64,000 bases of DNA from Pectinophora gossypiella (GCF_024362695.1 NC_065420.1:962501-1026500); one strand, 5' to 3'; counted from the first letter of the stretch, positions 1-11,009 are shown. The notes: generated by a model from the letters alone, not told the origin. Numbers and translations: made by a program.

Positions 1-3000
1 GATGTCTGCCTAGATTTCCATCATTACTTTTTGACTACACTCAGCATGATTCATAACAGTTATTACTCACAAAAACTCAAAGTTATCAGAAGACACAATA
101 TGACTACGTATTTTCGCTGCATCATTATTGGACCTTGTAATGGAAAACTGCAAGCGGCACAAGCTCACAATTTCTACTGATTACATCAATCTAGCTTTAA
201 CAAGTACTAATCTAGGTTTAGCGTTTAAATATTATCTGTTTCCGGCTCTATGTGCGAGTCTTTTTAACGTTTTAATTCGTCCGTCGGCGTAAGTAGTAAC
301 TTCCTCATTAACGGTTTTGTTATTATTTATCCCCGTCAACTACTTGAGAGTCACCTCAATATTTTAATAGGGCAGTTTGTCTCTATTAGTTGTGCTATTT
401 ATAACGTGGTAGGGTTCTTTCGAATTAGGGCGACGATGTGTCTTAGATGAAATGAGCGTGGCCAATTGCTTGTTCGTTTGCTTTACTGTGACGTTGAGTA
501 GAATAGCGTACGTAGCAAGATATCTAATATTTTTTTGAGTTAAAACAAATCATAGCTTCAATCAACAACTAGCTCAACAAAATAAGAGCTAAGCAAGAAG
601 AAGAAATAAGATTAATTAGATAACTTTCAAAGTAAAAGAGTATTATGTTTGTGGGTCTTTATTATTTTCTTAAGGCTCAGACATTCAGACTACAACTTTG
701 TTTATAAATTGTACAGAACTTGAAATGTTCTTAAAGATTTTCGCGTCGCCATTGTTTAGAAATATCCTAAGAGAAATTTCCTATTGAATCCAGTTATTAT
801 TGTCCCAAATATCGGCATTGTTCGTGAAGTGTTAATTACTACTGAAGGGACAAATTGTCGACAATAGTGAGTTTGGACTTTGATAATTTGTGCTGACATC
901 ATAATGATTCCGAACAACGTGAATATACACGTGGTCGTAACAAAGGGGAATGAGCTATCTTTTGTTTATGATGGTCCCCATTGTCGATCCTATTGAGTTT
1001 CCATCAAAGCCGTCGACAAATTGAAACAAAACGGAAAGTTCAGTTCGAAGTTAGTAGCAGTGGCGGAGGTTAGAGATATTCAATATCCGTTTGTTTTGAG
1101 AACTTCTGTAACGGATTTTACTTTTATGAAAATAAAAGTTATATAGTGGTTTCACTCGTTTTTAAAACTAGTTAGTGCTCTGTTATATAAGCTTAAAGTA
1201 GCTTTTTGCTGTTGATACTAATGATCGCGTCTGCTTGATTATCAAAAAAATATTGTTCTTAAAAGTTTTACTATGTATGAGAATACTATGCCAGCTAAAT
1301 CTTAACCCTTTATTATTATTTCACACTTAGTTCTTCAACTCCTTAGACATGTTCTTCGCAAAAACAAACAAAGAATAAAGTAGAATGTAATGTATTCTGA
1401 TTAAAAGTATTGTAAATATTTGCCTCAAGAAATTCGGATATTTTGTTTCGCATAGATTCAGCACTTCTCTAAATAAAATCATTAATTTCAACTAAGAACT
1501 CCAATTGATTCACTTGAACTCGACTTGTTGAGGATTTTTGGATGTTCCCGTTATACTTTAACAATTTAATTTAATTGTTTTATGAAGGTTTTACTTCGCT
1601 TTAATTGAAAGACGAATTCCTTCATTATTTATCTTGCGAAGTTTTAATTGTCTAATGTAATTCCGAATTGGGTGATATATTAAGTTTGTCTTCAAATTAT
1701 ATCTTGTCCAATAGGTTTCTTGTATCTATATTGGGAAGTTTATTCAGTTATAATTGAATTTCGGTTTATTTTGTTTGAGTTTTATCATGATTTGAATAGG
1801 CTGTGGCAGTGATGCGAATGATTCCATTGAACTTATCATTGTCCTTAAAGGAATTTCGAAAGATTTCATCTTCAAGAATATATTCAGCGAAGCAGTCATC
1901 CTAACTAGAATTACTAAGTTTATACAATCATTCTGCGTAATTTAAGCCAGCACCGCAAAAATCCCTTTCGTAGGTAACCCTTTGGTTGACAAATTTTAGG
2001 GTCCCTTATCCGCGTAAACCGGGCAATCGATGATTGTAGTGGGTTGTGTAGTGTAGACGGCATTAGTTAGACCTTTGAAAAGGTTTGCCTTTCGCAAGTA
2101 ATCGTAAGTCTTCCCAAGTCTAAAATTACAAGAGTATACGTAACGCGAAAACCTATTCTATGCTTGTATTATACTGAAGCTAAGTTAGAGTTACAATAGT
2201 TCACAAAACTCTTCTCTTGAACATTTCTTTGAAGACAACTGTATAATGTTGTAAAACAAAGTCAATACCAGTCTTAAGTTTTTTAAACCAGAGGTCACTT
2301 CAGAACTCTTAAATATTGATACAATTTAAAGCAGAACCCTTCCAAACACAACTGTAGTTACTTTCCCAGTTTTTTCCCTTTAAAATTATGAAGTATAATG
2401 AACCAGCGGGAAGTAAGTTAGCATTAAGTATTCGCGTAGCTGGAGCTTGTCTCAGTCGAGGCAGTTAAAATTTCACTTGGCTAAGCAAAATTTTCTGTCC
2501 GAAGCAAAAATCTTCCCCTTTTCGTAGGGGAAGCCGGGAGAAGGCGAATTCTTGCATAAAATTTACATCGAGCGGTCCACACAAATTACCATTTCACTTC
2601 TTACTCTGATTAAATGTTGTAGAAAAAATATTGCCCTCCAAATGGAAGAGAAAATTCACGGTTTTGGACTCATTAAAATTGATGTTTTGTTTTTTTTTTA
2701 CGCCTCCCAGCTTTAAGAGCGATTTCCTTAGTTTTGCATTTGACTTCCTAAGGCAAATGTTTCTTTTTATTTTAACATAATTTCTTTTCCTCAAAACATC
2801 AATTATAAGTTGTAAATCTCGGTCTGTTACAAATGATCTCTTTTACTCTTTTTCTTACTTTATTTACAGAGTTTCAAGAAAATCTTTTTGTGATCCGAAT
2901 TTGAATTGCAGCTTTTACCTAATTTGTTTTGTGTCGTTTATTTTTTATTTCACTTTAACTTTTTCTTTTATTGAGCTTCAAGCGTCATTAGCAGAGTCTT

Positions 3001-3830
3001 TTAAACTGTTAAAAGGAAATATATTTTCGAGTACAAACGCATCTAAATCGTTTAAAATTCTGAATAAACCTTTGAATTCCTTTTCACAGTTGTAACACAC
3101 GTGAAAAGTGATCTTAATCTAGCGGACGGTCCGAACGGACGGACAGACTATTACGTTTGTAAAAGAAAACCACTTAATCGGGCGAACAAAAAAAAATGCT
3201 GTTGGCAATGATCGCTGAGTCGCGTCCAAAAAAGGTGTATGTTACATTGCTTTTCACGCAAAAGGGTGAGAAAGCAAGTAACTGAAGATATTTGGCAGGC
3301 CTTTACTGGCTAATGATCCACTTGATTGTGGGTAAGTGTCGCCATAAAAATGTCTGGATGTTGCCAACTAGGAAAAAACAGATCCTCACGCCTCTCTAAA
3401 GTGGGTATTTTGCCAACCTCGATATCATGACACAATTGTCTTTAGCACTTTAAGTGGTTGAGAATTGATGTCTTCTCTCCCTACTTACGGCTTTGGCAGA
3501 AAAAGAGAAGCTTGTTTTATTAATGGAACTAAATGGTAAATATTAAGGGTCGTTTGCTTCTTCGCCTATGATTTATGTTGAATGATTTTGCTTTTTCCTT
3601 TCTCAATGACAAATGGTTTTCTCAAATGAATTATCCAACACTTTTCTTTCGTATTTCATCAACATTTTATCTTTATCAAGTTACTATTTTTGTGCATGGT
3701 GAGGGAAAGAAAATACACTTTAGTAAACGATACTTTTCATCTTAATAGAAATAATGTGATGGTTGTCTGAGAAATGATTTTCTGACATATTGTTACATAG
3801 GCTGATAGTAGATGTATTCACGCCTTTAGC
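1..3830. other. unannotated AT-rich sequence
   Basis: No gene, RNA gene or recognisable dispersed element was found on either strand. Open frames are under 70 codons and AT-rich, as expected by chance. Homopolymer runs occur (a T run near 2690-2700). A small GC-rich spot at about 3120-3150 has several GGAC repeats but no wider structure. Intron or intergenic spacer is the default reading. Confidence 0.6.
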
Positions 3831-3839
3831 TATTGGAGT

Positions 3840-3950
3840 TGATTCATGAGCCATGTCAGAGGCCTGTGGCAGCTCAATAACAACCCTGACATTAAGGTTG
3901 CTGAGGTTGGTCATCCACATTACACTCAACACAAGAGAAGACAAAGACAC
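3840..3950 (+). mobile_element. 5'-truncated SINE (tail type 1) with target-site duplication
   Basis: This is only the 3' tail of the tRNA-derived SINE family. The landmarks are CATGAGCCATGTCAG, then GGCTCAATAA-like and CCCTGAC motifs, then a degenerate CACACGATAGAAGAA-type end. The copy is flanked by a perfect 9-bp direct repeat TATTGGAGT at 3831-3839 and 3951-3959. This shows that it arrived as a truncated copy rather than by later deletion. The tail matches the full copy at 5991-6365. The antisense open frame across it is incidental. Confidence 0.8.
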
Positions 3951-4181
3951 TATTGGAGTGCGTACCTACAGCCAACTTTGCAGTCACACTTGCTATTCTA
4001 GTTTTTATTAGTATAAATGGTAGAAAAGTTAATGTTAAGGACATGTCCGGGTTGAATAGCAGCAGAATCTAAACGCAGTCTAAAGTTTACTCCCAGATCG
4101 GTGAAGTTATAATACACTTTATCATAAATAGTTTAAACTTCATGACTTTGAACTGAACACTGAACATCAGCTTAATCTTCT

Positions 4182-4502
4182 TTTTATCGTGTGTGTTGCG
4201 AGGTTGATTACCAGCCTCGTCAACCCTGGTGTCAGGTTTATTATTAAGCCGCCAGAGGCCCCTGACATGGCTCATATAACGACTACATTTTCTTACATCA
4301 GTAAAAAGTAACCAACACCAACGGCTTAACGTGCTTTCCAATGCACGGACCATCTTAATTTTGGACAATCAGATGATCAGCCTGTAATGTCCAACCAAAC
4401 TAGGGATCTAAAAGTGATTTTTTTAATATGTTCCCACCGGGATTCGAATCCAGAGCCTCTGGATTGTGAACCCAAGACTTAACCACTGGATCACAGAGGC
4501 CG
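4182..4502 (-). mobile_element. tRNA-derived SINE, near full length, tail type 1
   Basis: On the minus strand this runs from a tRNA-like head at about 4502, with a B-box-like GATTCGAAT near 4440, through the shared middle (TAGTTTGGTTGGACATTACA-like), the degenerate core and the type-1 tail. It is more diverged than the copy at 5991-6365; for example the GTGCTTCGGAAG core is mutated. Flanks ATCAGCTTAAT (left) and ATCAGTATAAT (right) resemble a decayed target-site duplication. It has no protein-coding capacity. Confidence 0.85.
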
Positions 4503-5407
4503 TTATCAGTATAATAAGTAAAAACGTTTCCAAAAACCCATTTGATCCCGACAATAATTAAGCCGAAAAGTCCTTAAGCGCTAATGAATCTCTCCTCGCG
4601 GTAATTAATCAAAAATGTCTATACAACTTGTATAATAGAGTGTTACAGAAGATCGTACATTTTTTGGGTATGCTAAAAAATCCGTAGGTAAGGATTTTTT
4701 TTTACTATTTAGGCTATTTTTGATTATTTTCAGAAACGTTAAGATCACGTCAAAATATTATACTTTGAACCTTTGATATATTTAAGGGAGAATTTAGGTC
4801 ATCGTATTTTTTGGATTTTATGTTTTATAATTCTAATTTTTTGAGTAAAAATAGGAATATGTATAGATTCAAAATTATATTTTTTGAATATCTATAGTCT
4901 ACAGAAAATTTAGCGTACCCAATTAGTACTAAGTTAACCAGACTCTGTTCCCAGCAGATAATGAATTCATAATTTAATTTTCTAGCGGTCTTGTTCTTGG
5001 AAAATGTTTAATTTTGCGCTTCCGCTGAAAAACGGTATAAGTCCACAAAGTTCACTTTACATTATGAGAAAAAAAGTTATTTTGCAAAGTGAAAAAAGAT
5101 GATGATTGGACTGGGTAAAGTTCTGTAGTAAGTGGAGTGTGCATTTGAAAGGAAGCTGAATTTAGATCAGGTTAAAAGATAGCATAGACTGAAATTTACT
5201 TCTATTCAGAGCTTCAACTTGCAGGCACTTTTTATTTTATTTTTTATTTTTTTTCTTTAGAAAATAAATTCACTTATTATTATATATTTTATTATATTAT
5301 ACGTATATATAAAATCGTGTCAATCACGGTAAAAATATCTCCAAAATAAAATGAGGAACTTTCCAGCTACGTTTCTCAAAAACAAAACAGATGGTGCTGT
5401 ACACATT
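4503..5407. other. unannotated AT-rich sequence
   Basis: No gene or dispersed element is recognised. The stretch at about 5225-5315 is almost pure A and T, with a TATATATA-like run. Confidence 0.5.
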
Positions 5408-5520
5408 TTCAAATCAAATCAAATCAAATATACTTTATTGCACAGAACTAAAATTTCAACAATCAGACATAACACATGAAAACAGTACAATTTGGGCGGC
5501 ATTTTCCTTCATTTAACCTT
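5408..5520 (-). mobile_element. 3' end of a non-LTR retrotransposon, (ATTTG)n tail
   Basis: Read on the minus strand, the sequence ends with GTGCAATAAAGTATATTTG and then several ATTTG repeats (plus-strand CAAAT run at about 5409-5435). The AATAAA signal followed by a pentamer microsatellite is typical of jockey/CR1-like retrotransposon 3' ends in Lepidoptera. The upstream limit cannot be placed, and no coding sequence remains. Confidence 0.55.
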
Positions 5521-5689
5521 CTAATTTCACGTATAACAGACATATTATGCATCTTTTATCTTTGTTTTTCAGTATAAATGATGACCCTTTTTATTACAAC
5601 CAGGCACAATTACACCTTCCACCCATTATTATTCTGATCAAAATAAAGAGAGGCAATATAGGTAGCAACATAATGTGATCCAAATGTCA

Positions 5690-5873
5690 AGCAACAATTA
5701 TTTTTATATACGCTTCTGCCATTGCATTGTAATATTTATGTACCTGATTAATGAGAAAATAGGTAATTGATTGTTAGGCCGCCATTTGCCATGTACTTAG
5801 TTAAGAGACTTTTTGTAATTATTTCTTTTTATTTTGGTGCAATAAAGTGTATTTGTATTGTATTGTATTGTAA
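5690..5873 (+). mobile_element. 3' end of a non-LTR retrotransposon, (TTGTA)n tail
   Basis: The plus strand ends GGTGCAATAAAGTGTATTTG followed by TATTG repeats to 5873. The AATAAA and pentamer tail closely resemble the minus-strand element at 5408-5520, so both probably belong to one superfamily. The two 3' ends point away from each other. No coding sequence is visible, and the 5' limit is approximate. Confidence 0.55.
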
Positions 5874-5990
5874 TTATCACGGTAAAGCTGTCCAACGGCA
5901 TCTATTTTGTTTTTGGTGAACGTAGCCTTGAAAGGCCCTCAGTGATGATTTTGGCGTTTGCCCTTTTTATATGTATGATAAGCTGCAAAA

Positions 5991-6365
5991 ACGACGACCT
6001 CCGTGGTCCAGTGGTTGAGCGTTGGGCTCACGATCCGGAGGTCCCGGGTTCGAATCCCGGTGGGGACATATCACAAAAATCACTTTGTGATCCCTAGTTT
6101 GGTTAGGACATTACAGGCTGATCACCTGATTGTCCAAAAAGTAAGATGATCCGTGCTTCGGAAGGCACGTTAAGCCGTTGGTCCCGGTTACTACTTAATG
6201 ATGTAAGAAAGTAGTCGTTACATGAGCCATGTCAGGGGCCTTTGGCGGCTCAATAATAACCCTGACACCAGGATCAACGGGGTTGGTAATCCACCTCACA
6301 ACGGGGTTGGTAATAACCTCATCAGAGGTTGGTAATGTACCTCTCAATCCACACGATAGAAGAAG
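5991..6365 (+). mobile_element. full-length tRNA-derived SINE (reference copy, tail type 1)
   Basis: The head at 5996-6065 is tRNA-like, with an A-box region GTGGTCCAGTGGTTGAGCG and a B box GGTTCGAATCCC inside a perfect T stem (CCGGG/CCCGG). These are the internal RNA polymerase III promoter parts. The middle is CACTTTGTGATCCCTAG and the segment ending GATTGTCC. The core is GTGCTTCGGAAGGCAC plus GTTAAGCCGTTGGTCCCGG. The tail carries CATGAGCCATGTCAG and ends CACACGATAGAAGAAG. The 11-bp direct repeats AAGCTGCAAAA at 5980-5990 and 6366-6376 prove retroposition. An open frame crossing the head is incidental. Confidence 0.93.
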
Positions 6366-6376
6366 AAGCTGCAAAA

Positions 6377-7036
6377 GTCCAAGTTTCTTGCAAAGTAATA
6401 ATTTACTGGTTGCACTTAAGACCTCCTGGTTACATGTCGTTTCTGTAATAGACCAAAAACACCTACAAAAACATTAATTAATTTTATAATTATGACAACT
6501 AATGGTTCATTGCAAACCACTGTTCACAAATAATTCGCTCAGTGACTGAACTTTTGCTCTTTGATTGTACACTAATAGTTAAAAAAAATGAAATAATATC
6601 GTAGTGTTTGCATAAAATAGTAACAAAAGCACAGTTCTATTTACGCATAAATCAGAGTCATTGTACTTATCAATATGCATTAGTCAGAAATAATCTGTGC
6701 GATAAAACCAACACTCAAAATTATGGCTTTGACTATAATTTGGGTTAGATCATTTTTCATCGAAGCTTATAATTTTGTCGGACCACACGAAAGACTGTGC
6801 AGCTTTTATGTTTCAGGAACGAATTATACATATTTGTTTTCGTAGTAGTAAATTAGGCGATTCTGGGTCTTGGGCCTTCCATGGCCCTACCCAATCTACT
6901 TACTTATGAACTAATTGAACAACAGTAACAGTAAGGTATTTAAAAAAAAGTTTGTTGTATGAAAGCGTGTGTGGTTTGAGTGTGTGTGGATTTCTCTATA
7001 GAAAAGTAAAAAAAATGGAAAGAGAAACAGAAAACA
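6377..7036. other. unannotated sequence
   Basis: AT-rich single-copy-looking sequence; no gene or dispersed element recognised. A short GC-richer patch near 6860-6895 (GGGTCTTGGGCC) has no evident meaning. Confidence 0.5.
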
Positions 7037-7150
7037 ACTAACAGAAAGTTCGGTTAGGTGTGTGTACTTAGCTCATCTTGCGATGGATGTACTTCTAACT
7101 ACTCCAATAGGGATATAGTTGTGAACTAATGTTATAATATAATATATGTT
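7037..7150 (+). mobile_element. non-LTR retrotransposon 3' end, family Z (copy 1)
   Basis: Contains the family landmarks CTAACAGAAAG, then GTACTTAGCTCATCTTGCGA, then CCAATAGGGATATAG and an AT-rich tail. The same order of landmarks occurs at 16521, 27297 (minus), 34685, 36241, 52258 and 62071 (minus). All seven copies share the 3' portion and differ in how much 5' sequence they keep. That is the pattern left by 5'-truncated retrotransposition. No coding sequence is visible. Confidence 0.65.
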
Positions 7151-7172
7151 GTTATAGTAGAAAAAAATATAT

Positions 7173-7258
7173 AATATTTTGTAGTCGTTCGTTACACGAG
7201 CCATGTCAGGGGCCTTTGGCTGCGCAATAGTGACCCTGACACCAGGGTTGATGGAAGA
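7173..7258 (+). mobile_element. 5'-truncated SINE (tail type 1) with target-site duplication
   Basis: Carries GTAGTCGTTCGTTACACGAG, CATGTCAGGGGCC and CCCTGACACCAGGGTTGATG from the type-1 tail. It is flanked by AGTAGAAAAAAATATAT (7156-7172) and AGTAGAAAAATATAT (7259-7273). These match except for a two-base difference in the A run and are best read as a target-site duplication. Confidence 0.75.
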
Positions 7259-7273
7259 AGTAGAAAAATATAT

Positions 7274-8127
7274 CAATTTTTACGTAAGCTTGCGTAACAT
7301 GATTTCCGCGAAATATGCCTTTGAATTCTCAAAGAAAAAGTGGTGTTTAGAATCTTTCACAAAGTCAAATAAAAGTTTACCGACATAACACCCTACCGTC
7401 TTAAGTATCACCTCAAAGTCACGGTCGTAACGAGACGACGTAAGTATATAAGTACACAAACAGTGACGGAATGATGAAAACAAAACGGTCCAACGCAACT
7501 TTTGTAAACTCAATTTCGTGCCGACTTTATTAAAAGTTGATACCAAAGTAGGTAATCTTACACTTTTTGGCTCGGCCGAATGAACGTTTCAATATTCCAG
7601 CCCGTCATTAATCAATATAATTGACGGGAAGGGGACTGAATGGTATCCTAAAATACCCCAATACTCCCGTAGACCCCTCTATAGATAGATCTTGTTTTGT
7701 TTTTCTTTCTGGAAAAATTTGGGCGCGATAATTTGATAACAAGACGCAACTGTCAAACTGCAATATGATTGATTTGACGGGAATTGACTTTAAATTTGTT
7801 TCAAATTAAAGTTTTTGACTTTGTTTTCTTATCGGCGTTAAGTGGCCAATTTGAATATTGAAAAGGTTTGTAGGTAAACCTTTAGTACTCTGTTAATTAA
7901 AGGTCGTGAATTTTAATCAGTCTTGAATCTTTGAAGAATTCCAATATGAATTCGAATTTTGATTTGAATTCACTTTAACATTTATAACATTCATACGTTA
8001 AATACTAATATAAAAAAAAAAAAATTCATTATTTTAGACGGCACGCGGCTCCTAAGGGAGGTGCCACACGGACGTGCCATCGTTGCGTCGCCGTAACGGA
8101 CGGTCAAAAATGTTATAGGTATCTATT
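7274..8127. other. unannotated sequence with a GC-rich patch
   Basis: No gene recognised. The patch at about 8040-8105 is GC-rich and holds repeated GCCACACG and GCCATCG motifs. Similar motifs reappear in inverted form just beyond the neighbouring MITE (CGTGTGGC at about 8431), so the MITE may have inserted into an older repeat. Confidence 0.45.
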
Positions 8128-8424
8128 GGCCCCGATTCCTGCAGACATCTCTTAATTTTACTTTAAGTTATACCTGTCATTTTCTTATCCGCCGAAAAGG
8201 AAAGGGACGGATGATTGACAGCTCTTAATTTTAGGAAGAATGAGTAAATAAATGAATAACCCGGGCGAATTTTTAGACGGTTGTTTTAGATTTGTGCTTA
8301 AAATTGACGTGTGTTCCATAAATTTTATGCTTGTCGATTACCCGTCCCTTTCCTTTTCGGCGGATAAGAAAGTGACAGATATAACTTAAAATAAAATTAG
8401 ATGGTGTTTACAGGAATTAGCACC
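8128..8424. mobile_element. MITE-like element with long terminal inverted repeats
   Basis: Two arms of about 90 bp are inverted copies of each other: 8128-8222 and about 8330-8424. Each contains CTTATCCGCCGAAAAGGAAA and GGGACGG. The termini are GGCCCCGATTCCTG (left) and GGTGCTAATTCCTG (right, read inward). An ATT triplet lies outside each end (8125-8127 and 8425-8427), consistent with a 3-bp target-site duplication. There is no transposase frame, so the element is non-autonomous. Superfamily is uncertain, and a PIF/Harbinger link is only suggestive. Confidence 0.75.
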
Positions 8425-8427
8425 ATT

Positions 8428-8839
8428 GAGCGTGTGGCATAACGATGTAATTTGTAATGCAGAACGATGGAGCTCCGACGTCGCAACGGACCTAAAACGC
8501 ATAGCGTAGTCGCTCTTTGTCGATTTCAACAACATGGCCGATATAATAAGCAATATGCCGGCAAATCTCATATTACGCACCCCGGACACTCAATACAAAA
8601 ATGTAATTCTTACCGTGTGCCAACTAACGCGTAAGTGCGAGCGAGATGCAGTCCGTGCTTTTTTCTCCCTACTCCTTCATTAGCTGCAGCTCACGGCCAT
8701 TTAGGACTAAAGTAAAACCCGTAGGGAGTGAGGTCGGTGCTACGTAAAATGCGGGGCTGAGAGTTACCGTTCCATACGTATTAATCTTTACATTATGTCC
8801 ATACTAGAATCACGCCGTATTCTAGATTCTAGATTACAT
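8428..8839. other. unannotated GC-richer sequence
   Basis: More GC-rich than its surroundings (for example CTCCGACGTCGCAACGGACC near 8471-8490). A 67-codon minus-strand frame overlaps part of the MITE and is not convincing as a gene. It may be the remnant of an older dispersed repeat also present left of the MITE. Confidence 0.35.
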
Positions 8840-9163
8840 AAACAGCCTATATACGTCCCACTGCTGGGCACAGGCCTCCCCTCAATCAACCGGAGGGGGT
8901 ATGGAGCATACTCCACCACGCTGCTCCAATGCGGGTTGGTGGAGGTGTTTTTACGGCTAATAGCCGGGACCAACGGCTTAACGTGCCCTCCGAAGCACGG
9001 AATCATCTTACTTTTTCGGACAATCAGGTGATTCAAGCCTGAAAAGTCCTTACCAAACAAAGGACAGTCTCACAAAGTGATTTCGACAATGTCCCCATCG
9101 GGAATCGAACCCGGACCTCCAGATCGTGAGCCTAACGCTATAACCACTAGACCACGGAGGCTG
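8840..9163 (-). mobile_element. full-length tRNA-derived SINE with tail type 2
   Basis: On the minus strand the tRNA-like head begins at about 9163 with a B-box GGTTCGATTCCC. The shared middle and the core (GTTAAGCCGTTGGTCCCGG) follow. The tail differs from type 1: GGAGCAGCGTGGTGGAG, CCGGTTGATTGAGGGGAGGC, then CCCAGCAGTGGGACGTATAT. The flanks show TTCTAGAT (about 8828) and TTCTAGAA (about 9170), an imperfect direct repeat. The same tail occurs alone at 20633-20749, 58503-58590 and 60591-60616. Confidence 0.88.
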
Positions 9164-9380
9164 GCAGATTTCTAGAATACTGGAAACTAATCAGAAAGCA
9201 AATGTGACTTAAATAAACATTATTATCGTCAAGGTTGTAAGAAAACGTCCTGTGGTGTCGATAAACGTACAGTTGTTTGCTGAGATAGCCAGCTTTGTGG
9301 CTCAATGCTTCACAATACATTTCCCTTCAGTTACAAAATCAGTCGAAGTTACGTTGAAGTATCACGGCGGTATTGAGTTT

Positions 9381-9530
9381 CGGCCTGAGCGGTTCAGTGA
9401 TTAAGCTCACGATCTGGAGGTCCCTGTTTCAAATTTCGGTGGGTACCATAAAAACCATATTGCGATCCATAGCTTGGCTAGGATCAGCTGATCACCCGAT
9501 TGTGCGAAAGTATCGGCCCCGGCAGCAAAT
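9381..9530 (+). mobile_element. degenerate SINE head and middle
   Basis: GGTTCAGTGATTAAGCTCAC, a weak B box (TTTCAAATTTC) and a diverged middle (TAGCTTGGCTAGGATCA, then GATCACCCGATTGTGCGAAAG) follow the order of the SINE family, but the core and tail are missing. The B box is too damaged to be expected to work. It ends near the retrotransposon fragment at 9577. Confidence 0.6.
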
Positions 9531-9576
9531 ATGTAGTTATTACATGATCTCACAATTCAAACGAGAAAAAAATGTG

Positions 9577-9670
9577 TTATCCCGTACAGGGCTCGCTTAT
9601 TTAACCTAAAGATTTGACAGGTCTCAGTTCTTTGCAGAAGCGACTGCCTGTCTGACCTTCCAAACCGAAT
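9577..9670 (-). mobile_element. non-LTR retrotransposon 3' fragment, family C
   Basis: The minus strand reads GGAAGGTCAGACAGGCAGTC, then a CTGTCAAATC motif and CCCTGTACGGGATAA. The same order occurs on the plus strand at 24490-24601. One frame gives V-R-Q-A-V-A-S-A-K-N, as in the C-terminal remnant of an endonuclease/reverse-transcriptase element, but it is short and broken. Family assignment rests on the two-copy match. Confidence 0.5.
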
Positions 9671-9807
9671 GTATAATACTTACGTCAGGCAACACCAAAA
9701 AGTAAACTAATCGATGATAATAATGGCGAATAAATAACTGAAGATTGAATTTGTAAGTAGATTCGTAGACTAAATGTTGACCCTTCCAATTTCGAGTTAA
9801 CGTACCT

Positions 9808-9870
9808 AAATAGAATAGAATAGAATAGAATAACTTTATTCCCAAAACAGTGCAGTACAATAGCTACTTG
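9808..9870 (-). mobile_element. non-LTR retrotransposon tail with (TTCTA)n repeat
   Basis: The minus strand reads TGTACTGCAC, TGGGAATAAAGTTATTC and then several TTCTA units (plus-strand ATAGA repeats at about 9811-9831). The AATAAA plus pentamer organisation is the same as at 5408-5520 and 5690-5873, with a different pentamer. Confidence 0.5.
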
Positions 9871-10432
9871 CTTGTATAAATACCTACTTGCTCAGTTTTT
9901 ATGCCAACTAAAGTCAACTAACTACAACTGGAGACCTATAAATATCATTGACTAATGATGTAAACTTTGTCTATCGATTGCTTATCTGGATTTGGGGTAG
10001 ATGTCGTAATTTGGGACGAAATATTTAGGGTCTATTCGGGGCAAAAACTGCTGGATTCCGGAATAAATAGTGCCGAGGTCGGGTTAAGGAACAGGGTTGT
10101 AGGTTGTAAATGTTTGTCGGTTGCCGGTCGAATGGTTTCGTTGAATGCAGGGATTATTAAATGGATAGGGTTAGGTTGTTACATCATCGGCATCAGCCCT
10201 TACCTCCTTTACAATTTCCTTTTTTTGAGTAGTCCTTTTCATTATCTTTCAAATGATACCTAATCAACATTGTCCCAATCAGTTTCTCGTTCTCGGAATC
10301 GGTCTCAAAATGGGAATTCTTTTTAAATAAAAAGAACTTTATTACCTAACTTTTAGGTAGATATGATCAGAGTACAAGAAAAACAATTTGAAAAAAAAAA
10401 AAAAACAGCCAGCATCCTTTCTATTAAAAAGT
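9871..10432. other. unannotated sequence with a G-rich strand
   Basis: The interval 9985-10185 is visibly G- and T-rich on the plus strand. A 98-codon frame opening with TTG (9967-10263) spans it. It has no recognisable domain, and I do not call it a gene. A long A run sits at 10391-10405. Confidence 0.4.
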
Positions 10433-10709
10433 TTTACATACATAAACTCACGCCCGTAAGCCCTAATGGGGTGGGCAGAGCCACAAGTAATCAAAGACAA
10501 CTTGCAGCCACTGTTGATACGAAGTCCAAAGATGGATATGATGAACCTTATGGTGATAAGGGATCAGCCTATCGCCCATAACATTAGTCCATCATGTTAG
10601 AGGACACAATCCCTCAGTCGGTTTTTACGACATGCCCGGGAAGAGAAGCAGCTGAACGTGTTCTATGTTTTTTATATGCTCCCAGAACAGCATAGAAGCA
10701 AAAAAAAAA
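10433..10709 (-). mobile_element. dispersed retroelement-like repeat, family D (copy 1)
   Basis: Matches 35222-35402 over several blocks: TTGCAGCCACT, GATGAACC, TTTTTACGACATGCC, GGGAAGA, AAGCAGCTGAACG and TTCTATG. The left end reads, on the minus strand, GGGCGTGAGTTTATGTATG. That is the type of 3' end found on lepidopteran non-LTR elements, hence the strand assigned. Coding sequence is not evident. Confidence 0.55.
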
Positions 10710-10914
10710 GTTTTACAACGGTAATATTCCCACTTTGGAAATATTCCCGGGAACTGCACATCACTGGTCCCAATCGTAGGTTCCTAATAAAGGATGGAAG
10801 GATGAAAAGTCGAGGATGATGAAAAGCCAAGGATGAAAGTCGTCTGAACAATAATTTTCAAGAGGTGCGATTTTTCTTATGTCGTGTGTATTAAGTCCAA
10901 ATAAGAGCCTCCAG

Positions 10915-10975
10915 AGCTCGTCATTTGTTCGGCCAAGTGTTTAATGCTATATACGGCAAATCTACGATAAGGAAC
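10915..10975 (+). repeat. short dispersed repeat shared with 60145-60197
   Basis: GGCCAAGTGTTTAATGC and ACGGCAAATCTACGATAAG match GGCCAAGTAGTTAATGCC and ACGGCAAATCTACAATAAG at 60145-60197. The family is unknown. The interval around it (10710-11009) otherwise shows nothing recognisable. Confidence 0.5.
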
Positions 10976-11009
10976 ATTAAAAATAATTATCAATTCTAAA
11001 TCGGTCTAC

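Noticed and set aside
5996..6065. tRNA-like head with A box and B box as a functional tRNA gene
   Set aside because: It is the head of a SINE flanked by an 11-bp target-site duplication, and the same head recurs at 16722, 21222 and 24143. No sound acceptor stem closes it.
9967..10263. 98-codon frame starting at TTG
   Set aside because: It is explained by G-rich strand composition without stops. It has no motif and no ATG start.
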